This document shows, one piece after another, positions 18,034 to 26,481 of a stretch of DNA of 64,000 bases. The translations under genes and the position numbers were made by a program. The DNA comes from Mucilaginibacter sp. OK098 (GTDB lineage Bacteria > Bacteroidota > Bacteroidia > Sphingobacteriales > Sphingobacteriaceae): the NCBI RefSeq assembly GCF_900142915.1, contig NZ_FRCM01000005.1, forward strand, positions 639,476 through 703,475, given 5' to 3'. Position 1 is the stretch's first letter; each line of letters starts with the position of its first letter. Below the pieces are notes generated by a model. The model searched no databases. It had not been told where the DNA came from and saw only the letters and a list, made by a program, of their open reading frames with translations.

Positions 18034-18069
18034 ATACTAATTTATTAGTATTGCAACTAATTAATTAGT
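18034..18069. promoter_or_regulatory. Predicted BlaI operators (two palindromes)
   Basis: ATACTAATTTATTAGTAT (18034-18051) is a near-perfect dyad and ACTAATTAATTAGT (18056-18069) a perfect one; their centres are 20 bp apart, two helical turns. A weaker relative, TCCTAATTTTGTAGGA, follows at about 18075-18090. They sit in front of the BlaI gene, where the family normally represses its own operon. Confidence 0.6.
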
Positions 18070-18090
18070 ATAAGTCCTAATTTTGTAGGA

Positions 18091-18444
18091 GTTATCATTT
18101 AAGTTGTTGATTTACAGTGAGAAAATATAAACCGGGATTAAATGATTTGAATGATTAGCAGGGATTGAGGGTTTCTGATTAAAATCAGCAGAATTTGAGC
18201 AACCTTTTTATTTGGGTGGAGTCTTATACAATATTGATGGTATTTAACCTGGTAATCACGTAAAATTGGCATATCCGACTAAATCTATCAAATCTATTAA
18301 TCCTGGTCTGCTGTACGCCTCCGAACAATAACTATATTATAATCGAACGTACGTTACAAATGAATATGCAATAACTAATTGATAATTAACTATTTATAAA
18401 ACAGGCATAATTTTAGCTGAAAACCTTCCAATAAAACCCTGATC
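18091..18444. other. Intergenic stretch between the BlaI operon and the first permease gene
   Basis: Apart from the operators to its left, I see no ORF, tRNA or strong hairpin in this stretch. It should carry the promoter of the ABC permease gene at 18445. Confidence 0.5.
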
Positions 18445-20859
18445 ATGATCAAAAACTATTTACTCATCGCATTCAGAAACCTTAAAAAGAACAAGGCTTT
18501 CTCATTCATCAACATTGTGGGGCTTGCCATTGGGATGGCCGCCGGACTGCTGATAATTCAATATGTAGTATTTGAATTAAGTTATGATAACTTTCATGTT
18601 AAAAAAGAACGGGTGTTCCGTGTTGCGCAAGACAGGTTTAACAATGGCAAACTAAGCACCCAATGGGCAGCCGGTGCTTTTGCAGCAGGCAGCAAGTTTA
18701 AAACAAACTTCCCCGAGATTGATGATTTTGTAAAAATAGTGGGTGCCGGGCCGGTTTTGGCTATTTACCAGGATCAGCGGCTTAGCCTGCAAAAGGTTTA
18801 TTTTTGCGGAAATTCGTTTTTCAATATTTTCAGCTATCCGCTTATCAGCGGCGACCCAAAGACGGCTTTGCAGGAACCATTCTCGATCGTAATAACCGAA
18901 ACCAATGCCAAAAAGCTTTTTGGCAACACCAATCCGATAGGCAAACTATTAAACTTTGGGTACGACCAGCCGGTAAAAGTAACTGGCGTTATAAAGGATT
19001 TTCCGGTTAATACACACTTTAAAACGGATATATTATTATCGTACGCCACGCTTCTAAAATTTGCAGGCCCTAAAAGCGACCTGGATAATCGATGGCGTAA
19101 TGATGGTTGTTTAACTTATCTGTTATTAAAACCGGGTACAGATCCTAAAGCCCTGGAAGCAAAATTCGTACCCTTTGTAAACAAAGAATACAGTCAGTTC
19201 AAAGGATCAGGCGATGGGGCTAAATACTATCTTCAGCCATTGGAAAGCATTCACCTTAAATCGCATTTGATGATTGAAGCTGAGCCAAACGGCGATGGCA
19301 CATCGGTATATTTGCTGGCTGGCATAGCTATATTTGTGATAATTATTGCATGGATAAACTACATAAACCTTGCCACCGCGCGTGGTATTGGCCGTGCAAA
19401 GGAAGTTGGCGTTCGCAAAACACTTGGATCTAACAAAGGACAGCTAATTGCGCAGTTTATGATGGAGGCAATGCTGCTTAACGGCCTGGCAATTGTACTG
19501 GCTATAGCTTTGATCATCGTTTTTTTACCGATTTTTTCATCCATATCCGGCCAGTATATCAGCCTTACCTTGCTGGTTAAACCTGCCTTTTGGGCCGGGG
19601 TAATCGGGCTGTTTTTGCTGGGTTCATTCTTTTCGGGCTTTTACCCGGCCATGGTGCTGTCAAACTTTAAACCAGTTGAGGTAATGAAGGGCAAGCTCTC
19701 TGCATCGCCCCGCGGTATATTATTGCGTAAAGTGATGGTGGTATTCCAGTTTGCAGCATCCATATTTTTGTTGATTGGCTCGCTCACAGTATTTAAGCAG
19801 ATCCAGTTTATGGAGAAACAGAGCCTTGGCATTAACATTAACCAAACGCTGGTTATAAAACCGCCCCTGGGTAAGGTTGATTCATTTTACCGCAGTATGA
19901 GCGCATTTAAAAACGAGAGTTTGCGCAATTCGGTAGTTAAGAGTATAACTGTATCAACATCCATACCCGGAGAACCGGTGCAATGGAACGCAGGGGGCAT
20001 TAAGCTGGTGGGTACTCCTGAAAGCGAGGGTAAGCAATACCGTATAATAGGCGGCGATTTTGATTACCTTAGTGCATATGGCGCAAAGCTCGTAGGCGGC
20101 AGGCTGTTTTCAAAAGAGTTTACTACAACCGACCCGCACACCGTAGTGCTTAATGTAAAAGCAGCGGCACAAATGGGTTTTGATAAGCCCCTGCAGTCCC
20201 TTGGTAAGCGAATTGATTTTTGGGGTGAGGTTTATACTATTATTGGGGTTGTTGATAATTACCACCAGCAATCATTGCATGATGCTTACGATGCGCTTAT
20301 TTTCCGTTGTATCCCCGATGTAAGGGGACAGGTTTCAGTAAAAATAAGCACCACCAACCTGCCGCTAACAATAGATGCTTTAAAAGCCAATTGGAAACAA
20401 TTTTTCCCCGGCGAACAGTTTGATTATTTCTTCCTCGATCAGCATTTTAATGAGCAGTATCACGCCGACAGGCAATTCGGGCAGGTGTTTGCTGCCTTTA
20501 CCGGTATTGGCATTTTTGTAGCCTGTTTAGGTTTATTCGGCCTGGTATCATATACTATTGTGCAGCGTACCAAGGAGATAGGGATCCGGAAGGTGCTTGG
20601 TTCGTCTGTAAATGGCATTTTGCAATTGCTTTATAAAGATTTTGCCAAGCTGGTTTTAGTGGCATTCGTAGTATCAGCACCGCTTGGCTGGTATGCCAGC
20701 CACAAATGGTTACAAACCTATGCGTTCAGGATAGATATCAGCTGGACCCTTTTTGCAATCCCTTTTATTATAGTATTGGTGGTTGCTTTTGCAACAGTAT
20801 CGTATCTCAGCTTTAAGGCAGCTTTAATGAACCCTGTTAAGAGTTTGAAAACGGAGTAG
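18445..20859 (+). CDS. FtsX/MacB-type ABC transporter permease, 804 aa
   Basis: The N-terminus reads MIKNYLLIAFRNLKKNKAFSFINIVGLAIGM, the usual opening with a first membrane helix, followed by a periplasmic MacB-type core, three membrane segments (near 285-425, with RAKEVGVRKTLGS), then a second module with another periplasmic domain and three C-terminal helices containing RTKEIGIRKVLGS. This duplicated architecture is typical for Bacteroidota. Such proteins need a separate ATPase of the MacB/LolD type; none is encoded nearby. Two paralogues follow at 21092 and 26482. The substrate is unknown (lipoprotein, peptide or drug export). Confidence 0.85.
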   Translation: MIKNYLLIAFRNLKKNKAFSFINIVGLAIGMAAGLLIIQYVVFELSYDNFHVKKERVFRVAQDRFNNGKLSTQWAAGAFAAGSKFKTNFPEIDDFVKIVGAGPVLAIYQDQRLSLQKVYFCGNSFFNIFSYPLISGDPKTALQEPFSIVITETNAKKLFGNTNPIGKLLNFGYDQPVKVTGVIKDFPVNTHFKTDILLSYATLLKFAGPKSDLDNRWRNDGCLTYLLLKPGTDPKALEAKFVPFVNKEYSQFKGSGDGAKYYLQPLESIHLKSHLMIEAEPNGDGTSVYLLAGIAIFVIIIAWINYINLATARGIGRAKEVGVRKTLGSNKGQLIAQFMMEAMLLNGLAIVLAIALIIVFLPIFSSISGQYISLTLLVKPAFWAGVIGLFLLGSFFSGFYPAMVLSNFKPVEVMKGKLSASPRGILLRKVMVVFQFAASIFLLIGSLTVFKQIQFMEKQSLGININQTLVIKPPLGKVDSFYRSMSAFKNESLRNSVVKSITVSTSIPGEPVQWNAGGIKLVGTPESEGKQYRIIGGDFDYLSAYGAKLVGGRLFSKEFTTTDPHTVVLNVKAAAQMGFDKPLQSLGKRIDFWGEVYTIIGVVDNYHQQSLHDAYDALIFRCIPDVRGQVSVKISTTNLPLTIDALKANWKQFFPGEQFDYFFLDQHFNEQYHADRQFGQVFAAFTGIGIFVACLGLFGLVSYTIVQRTKEIGIRKVLGSSVNGILQLLYKDFAKLVLVAFVVSAPLGWYASHKWLQTYAFRIDISWTLFAIPFIIVLVVAFATVSYLSFKAALMNPVKSLKTE

Positions 20860-21091
20860 GGGTTAGTGATTAGAGGCTGGAGGTTAGAGATTTGGGAAGT
20901 TCGAAAGTCGGAAAAGTCAGTAAAGTCCGGAAGATAAACATAGGTTTTTACAGGTTTCCTGCAAGGGAATTGCTTTTTGTTTTAGTAAAAAACTTGTAAC
21001 CTTTTACCTCTCCCGAAGTATTTAAAGCATAACATCCTATCCATCATTCACCAATGAACTAATGAGCAATTGAACTAATAAACTAAAGAAT

Positions 21092-23449
21092 ATGCTAAAA
21101 AACTATATCAAAACCGCCTGGCGCAATTTGCTAAAGAATAAATTTTACTCCGTTATAAACATTGCCGGTTTAACTGCTGGCTTAGCTATCGGCATCCTTA
21201 TATTGTTATGGGTTCAGGACGAATTGAGCTTTGACAGTTTTCATAAACAAACTTCCAATATTTACAGGCTTGAACTTTTCGGAGGTACCGGCGCCAGCAA
21301 GCAGATCTGGAGCATTGACGTTGCCCCGATAGGGCCGCTGGTAAAGCAACAGCTTCCTGAAGTGAAAGATGCGGTACGCCTTACAGGGAATTATAATTTT
21401 TCGCTCTATAAGTTTAAAGATAAGGTTTTTGGCGATGAAAATGCAACTTTTGCCGACCCTTCGTTTTTCTCTGTTTTTGATTTTCCCGTTGTTCAGGGCG
21501 ATGTATCAAAGCCATTTACAAATGATAATTCGGTTGTAATTACCAGGAAAACGGCTGAGAGATTCTTCGGAAACGAGAATCCGATAGGGAAGGTTATAGT
21601 TGCTGATGAAAAGGAGAACTTTACGGTAAGTGCTGTAATTAATGATTTTCCTAAAAACTCCAGGTTTAACTTTGATATGATAATGCCAATGAGCTATCAT
21701 GTAAAAAGTATGCTGACTAATAAAATTGATATAAATACTAATTTTTCAAACTTTGGTTATGAAACCTATTTGCTGCTTAAGCCAGGTGTTTCATTAAGCA
21801 GCCTTGCCGTAAGGATCAGGCAGATCCATCTTAACCATAAGCCTGATGATACAGATGCAGAATATTTACTGCTGCCCTTATCAAAAATGCATTTATACAA
21901 TGCAGACCTTACCGACAAAGGTATGAGCACTGTCAGGATCTTTATAGTGGTTGCTTTATTGATATTGGTTATTGCGTGTATCAATTACGTAAACCTGTCA
22001 ACCGCCCGTTCCATGCTGCGTTCAAAAGAGATCAGTATGCGTAAAATTGTAGGGGCTGCAAAAATTCAGCTTTTTATGCAGTTTATAGTCGAAACAGCAT
22101 TGCTGTATTCACTGGCGGTTGTTTTGGCGCTGTTCCTTATATCAGCGCTAATACCTGCTTTTAACCAATTAGCCGGTAAACAGCTGTCGCTTAATTTGTC
22201 TGATTACCATGTGTGGACAATTATACTTTTAGCCATTGCAGGTACTTTAGTAGCCTCAAGTATTTATCCGGCATTGTTACTATCTTCATTTGAGCCATTG
22301 AAAGCATTAAAGGGCAAAATATCTGCAGGAATAGGGGATGTTATGTTCCGGAAAATTTTAGTGGTTACGCAGTTCGTGTTCTCTGTGGTGTTGATAATAG
22401 GCACGATAGTTATCACCAGTCAGTTAAATTACATCCGCTCAAAAAAACTAGGATATGATAAAACCAACGTCTTTTCGTTCTGGATGCGTGATGCAGCCAA
22501 ACATTACGATGCGATAAAAGGTGAATTATTAAAACATCCGGGCGTACTGGCCGTAACCCGGTCAAATCAAAATATAGTAAGGTTTGGGGGGATGTCCGGT
22601 GATAACGACTGGGATGGTAAGGCACCAAACTCAACCTTTATACTGCACCCTATAGTGATTGATAAGGACTTTATTTCATTCTTTAAAATGCAGTTAATAG
22701 AGGGCGCATCTTTTACGGGAGCAGCAAGCGATACGGCGAATTATATTTTAAATGAAGCCGCAATTAAAGAGATGGGGCTAAAAAATCCCATCGGTAAACG
22801 TTTCCGGATGAATACTATTACGGGTAAGATAATTGGAGTGGTGAAAGACTTTCATTACGCATCAATGAAAGAAAAAATTGCACCCGCACTTTTCTGGTAC
22901 GCACCTAAAAATTTCAGCACTATTTATGTGAAAACCACAACCAATAATGCAAAACAGGCACTAGCAGCGGCACAGGCACAGTTTAAACAATACAACGGTG
23001 AATATCCTTTTGGGTATGTTTTTTTGGATGATGTGTTTAACGGTCTGTATCAATCGGAACAACGCGAAGGAACATTGTTTAACTGTTTTGCAGCAATAGC
23101 CATCATGATCTCGTGCTTAGGCTTGTTGGGGCTTGCGGCATTCACCGCACAGGTGCGCACCCGCGAAATTGGTGTGCGTAAAGTATTAGGCGCAAGTGTA
23201 GGCCGCATTGTAGGTTTGCTTGCGCATGATTTTATAAAACTGGTATTCATTGCCATAATAATTGCAACGCCGGTAGCCTGGTTTGCCATGAACAACTGGC
23301 TGCAAGGTTTTGCGTACCGCGTAAATTTAAGCTGGTGGGTATTTGTAGCAGCCGGTGCTATAGCGGTGGTTATTGCGTTTGCCACCATAAGCTTTCAATC
23401 TGTTAAAGCAGCGCTGGCCAACCCGGTTAAAAGTTTACGAAGCGAATAA
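21092..23449 (+). CDS. FtsX/MacB-type ABC transporter permease, 785 aa
   Basis: It has the same two-module plan as the preceding permease: first helix in MLKNYIKTAWRNLLKNKFYSVINIAGL, a large periplasmic domain, helices with RSKEISMRKIVGA, a second periplasmic domain, and final helices with RTREIGVRKVLGA. It is 232 bp downstream of the first permease on the same strand, and the gap carries no terminator that I can see. A strong terminator follows it. No ATPase partner is present. Sequence divergence from its neighbours argues for old duplication rather than a recent one. Confidence 0.85.
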   Translation: MLKNYIKTAWRNLLKNKFYSVINIAGLTAGLAIGILILLWVQDELSFDSFHKQTSNIYRLELFGGTGASKQIWSIDVAPIGPLVKQQLPEVKDAVRLTGNYNFSLYKFKDKVFGDENATFADPSFFSVFDFPVVQGDVSKPFTNDNSVVITRKTAERFFGNENPIGKVIVADEKENFTVSAVINDFPKNSRFNFDMIMPMSYHVKSMLTNKIDINTNFSNFGYETYLLLKPGVSLSSLAVRIRQIHLNHKPDDTDAEYLLLPLSKMHLYNADLTDKGMSTVRIFIVVALLILVIACINYVNLSTARSMLRSKEISMRKIVGAAKIQLFMQFIVETALLYSLAVVLALFLISALIPAFNQLAGKQLSLNLSDYHVWTIILLAIAGTLVASSIYPALLLSSFEPLKALKGKISAGIGDVMFRKILVVTQFVFSVVLIIGTIVITSQLNYIRSKKLGYDKTNVFSFWMRDAAKHYDAIKGELLKHPGVLAVTRSNQNIVRFGGMSGDNDWDGKAPNSTFILHPIVIDKDFISFFKMQLIEGASFTGAASDTANYILNEAAIKEMGLKNPIGKRFRMNTITGKIIGVVKDFHYASMKEKIAPALFWYAPKNFSTIYVKTTTNNAKQALAAAQAQFKQYNGEYPFGYVFLDDVFNGLYQSEQREGTLFNCFAAIAIMISCLGLLGLAAFTAQVRTREIGVRKVLGASVGRIVGLLAHDFIKLVFIAIIIATPVAWFAMNNWLQGFAYRVNLSWWVFVAAGAIAVVIAFATISFQSVKAALANPVKSLRSE

Positions 23450-23465
23450 GTTATCAAAAGAAAAG

Positions 23466-23514
23466 CCTTATTAAAATCCCTTCTCCAAAAGAGGATTCTA
23501 ATAAGGTTTTTTTT
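23466..23514 (+). terminator. Rho-independent terminator after the second permease gene
   Basis: CCTTATTA (23466-23473) pairs exactly with TAATAAGG (23499-23506), the loop can extend the stem through ATCC/GGAT, and eight T follow at 23507-23514. Confidence 0.85.
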
Positions 23515-23563
23515 CGTCTCTCACCTGGAAAGAACAATTGTTAACAATCAGTATTTCCTTTGG

Positions 23564-24775
23564 TTAATTTTTCTTTCCTTCAATATTTGGCAAAAAGCCG
23601 GTAATGATGCCTATCAACGGGAGAAAAGCACATACTTTAAAAACGTAGAAGATGCTGGTGCTGTCTGCCAGTTTACCTAACAGTGCCGAACCCAGGCCGC
23701 CCATGCCAAATGCAAGTCCAAAAAACAGGCCCGACACCATGCCAACTTTTCCGGGTACAAGCTCATGCGCGTATACAACGATTGCTGAAAATGCAGATGA
23801 AAGGATAATACCTATAATAACAGCTAAAGTTATGGTCCAGAATAGGTCGGTATAGGGGAGCAGCAATGTGAATGGCGCAACCCCCAGTATAGAGAACCAG
23901 ATAACATATTTACGGCCAAAACGATCGCCCATAAAGCCCCCTATGAGTGTGCCTGCCGCTATCGCAGCTAAAAATATAAACAGGTAAAATTGCGATTGCT
24001 GTATGGAAATGTGAAACTTGCCGATGAGGAAAAATGTAAAATAATTGGTCATGCTGGCCAGGTAAAAGAACTTGGAGAAGATCAGCAATAACAATACGAT
24101 CAGTGAAGTAATAACCTTTTTTCTCGACAAGTTATTACTGACATCTGCTTTAACTGTGGGCTTGCCGGCACGTAAACTTAAATGTGCTTTGTACCATTGT
24201 CCGACTTTTGATAGTATTACAATCCCCAAAAGGGCCGCTGCGGTAAACCATATAATATAATGCTGCCCGTATGGTGCTACAATCAAAGCAACCAGTAGTG
24301 GACCGATAGCGCTGCCTGCGTTACCGCCTAACTGGAAAATTGATTGAGCTACACCTTTTTTTCCTCCAGACGCCACATGGGCAAGTCTTGATGATTCGGG
24401 ATGAAAAATGGAAGAGCCTATCCCCATCATTGCAACTGCGCCCAAAATTGCTATAAAGTTAGGCGCCCGGGATAACATGAGTACACCTGCCAGTGTTATA
24501 CTCATCCCTATAGCCAATGAATAGGGCCGGGGTTTACGGTCGGTAAAAAAGCCAACTATGGGCTGCAGCAATGATGCGGTTACCTGGAAAGTGAAGGTTA
24601 TTAAGCCTATCTGAGTAAAATTCAGGGAAAAATGCTGCTTTAATAAAGGATAAACTGAAGTGATGATGGATTGGATCATATCATTCAGTAAATGACTAAA
24701 GCTGATGGCAAAAAGAATACCGAAAACGGTTTTTTGAACTACTAGTTTTTGATCCTGGGTTATGGCTTGTTCCAT
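23564..24775 (-). CDS. MFS transporter, Fsr (fosmidomycin-resistance)-like
   Basis: Twelve hydrophobic segments fill 403 residues. The signature sequences LLNDMIQSIITSVYPLLK near residue 29, GFFTDRKPRPY after helix 2, and GIGSSIFHPESSRLAH near 120 match the FSR branch of the major facilitator family, inner-membrane proton-drug antiporters. The second half carries GGFMGDRFGRKYV. It is a single gene converging on the upstream permease. True substrate is not predictable. Confidence 0.85.
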   Translation of the reverse strand: MEQAITQDQKLVVQKTVFGILFAISFSHLLNDMIQSIITSVYPLLKQHFSLNFTQIGLITFTFQVTASLLQPIVGFFTDRKPRPYSLAIGMSITLAGVLMLSRAPNFIAILGAVAMMGIGSSIFHPESSRLAHVASGGKKGVAQSIFQLGGNAGSAIGPLLVALIVAPYGQHYIIWFTAAALLGIVILSKVGQWYKAHLSLRAGKPTVKADVSNNLSRKKVITSLIVLLLLIFSKFFYLASMTNYFTFFLIGKFHISIQQSQFYLFIFLAAIAAGTLIGGFMGDRFGRKYVIWFSILGVAPFTLLLPYTDLFWTITLAVIIGIILSSAFSAIVVYAHELVPGKVGMVSGLFFGLAFGMGGLGSALLGKLADSTSIFYVFKVCAFLPLIGIITGFLPNIEGKKN

Positions 24776-25044
24776 TTAATGGTTTGTGAAAATATTCTTC
24801 TCTAAGTGTTTCAGGGGTATTGCAAAAATGCAAATTCTAAGCTATCAACAAATGTTTATTTGTCATTTACGCGTTAGATTTTATCAATAATGAGATTTAC
24901 CTGTGTAAGCGGCAGGCTTTTTTAAAAATGTTGGTTTTGTTTTGTAATGGAATGATTACTTTCGACCCAAATTATAAACCGGTTGATTAGTACGTCAAAG
25001 CAGGACCTTGAATTTCAATCAGCACGGTTATCTTACAGGGTTGC

Positions 25045-26316
25045 ATGAAGTTTTTTTTCTCGCTAAGTACTTTTATAGTTTCGATATTGTTTGCAGCACA
25101 GCTTTTTGCTCAGCAAACCAATCCGGTACCCCTAAAAACTATCCCCGTTAAACGTAAGGGCGTTGTTATTGTAAAGGATACCATCTCTGAAGATAGTGTA
25201 GCCAGGAATGGCAGTAGGCAGGAGGATATTTCAGATTTTATTGCCCATTTGCGCCATCGTAAACCCAGCATTACGGTTGATTCAATTACTACTAAGCCGG
25301 AAATTTCAATTGCCCCGGCAATAGGATATACGCTGCTGTCGAAGTTTGCATTGGTGCTATCGGGTAATGCGGTTTTTAAAACCGGGCCGCAATCCCGTAT
25401 CTCAACCATAATTGCCAGCACTTCATACACCCAAAATAAGCAGTTTACATTGCCTGTTCAAACCAGCATCTGGAGTAAGGACAATACCTATAATTTTGTA
25501 GGTGAATACCAGTATTATAAATACCCGCAAAGTTCATACGGACTTGGCAGCAATTCAAATATTAAGAATAAAGACCCGATGGATTATTCTTATTTCAAAT
25601 TTTACCAAACTGCTTTAAGACATATTACAGGTAATTTATATGCAGGCCTGGGTTTTATTTTTGATACGCACTGGAATATATCTGATGAAGGCAATATAGA
25701 CGGAACGCTGCCAGACTATGCCTTGTATGGAAAAGCATCCCGCACAATAGCCTCGGGTTTAACATTTAATATCCTGCTCGATTCGAGGGATAATGCAATT
25801 AATCCGCTAAAGGGAGGCTATGCAGCTTTGCAATACCGCGATAACTATGAATTTTTGGGGAGCAGCACTCCATGGCGTTCGCTGATCATTGACCTGCGTA
25901 AATACTTTAGGTTTCCGGAAAATTCCGATAATGTACTTGCATTTTGGAGCTATAACTGGTTAATTTTAAGCGGAAAGCCCGGTTATCTTGATCTGCCGAG
26001 TACACAATGGGACAGTAACTCAGCCACCGGCAGGGGATATATTCAGGGCAGGTTTCGTGGGGCACAAATGGTGTATCTTGAGGGAGAGTACAGGTTTAAA
26101 ATTAGCAGGAATGGCTTGCTTGGCGGCGTAGTATTTTTAAACGGCGAATCATTTTCGGCAGCCCCCGGCACAGGCCTGCAACGCATTCAACCAGGTTACG
26201 GCCCGGGTTTGCGTTTAAAGCTTAATAAAACATCAAACACCAACATAACCATTGATTATGGCTTTGGGCGACAAGGTTCAAACGGGTTGTTTATTGATGT
26301 TGGGGAGGCATTTTAG
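25045..26316 (+). CDS. Outer-membrane beta-barrel protein of the BamA/D15 surface-antigen type without POTRA domains
   Basis: A signal peptide (MKFFFSLSTFIVSILFAAQLFA) leads to a short linker and about 340 residues of amphipathic strands, with the Omp85-like signatures NILLDSRDNAINPLKGGY and RGYIQGRFRGAQMVYLEGEYRF, which includes the conserved RGxxxGRxR-like element. The final residue is Phe. There is no room for POTRA repeats, so it is probably a barrel-only member, as seen with patatin-like or metallophosphatase-linked proteins. Function unknown. The MFS gene is divergent, 269 bp upstream; that gap shows nothing but promoter-sized AT-rich DNA. Confidence 0.75.
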   Translation: MKFFFSLSTFIVSILFAAQLFAQQTNPVPLKTIPVKRKGVVIVKDTISEDSVARNGSRQEDISDFIAHLRHRKPSITVDSITTKPEISIAPAIGYTLLSKFALVLSGNAVFKTGPQSRISTIIASTSYTQNKQFTLPVQTSIWSKDNTYNFVGEYQYYKYPQSSYGLGSNSNIKNKDPMDYSYFKFYQTALRHITGNLYAGLGFIFDTHWNISDEGNIDGTLPDYALYGKASRTIASGLTFNILLDSRDNAINPLKGGYAALQYRDNYEFLGSSTPWRSLIIDLRKYFRFPENSDNVLAFWSYNWLILSGKPGYLDLPSTQWDSNSATGRGYIQGRFRGAQMVYLEGEYRFKISRNGLLGGVVFLNGESFSAAPGTGLQRIQPGYGPGLRLKLNKTSNTNITIDYGFGRQGSNGLFIDVGEAF

Positions 26317-26325
26317 CCTCACCCA

Positions 26326-26358
26326 AAACTTACGAAGTTTCAAAAACTTCGTAAGTTT
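26326..26358 (+). terminator. Strong 15-bp hairpin after the barrel gene
   Basis: AAACTTACGAAGTTT (26326-26340) and AAACTTCGTAAGTTT (26344-26358) are perfect complements with a three-base loop, 10 bp after the stop codon. No long T-run follows, so it may be a terminator, an mRNA-stabilising hairpin, or a genome-wide palindromic repeat. Confidence 0.6.
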
Positions 26359-26481
26359 GACTCTCACTAATCACCAACTGTTAATTCCTGTTAAAAGGTG
26401 TTAAATAACTGTTAACCAGGTTTTAGATTGATCTATTGGTAGAATGTATCAAGTACATTTGTTTACCAACAATCTAATCTC

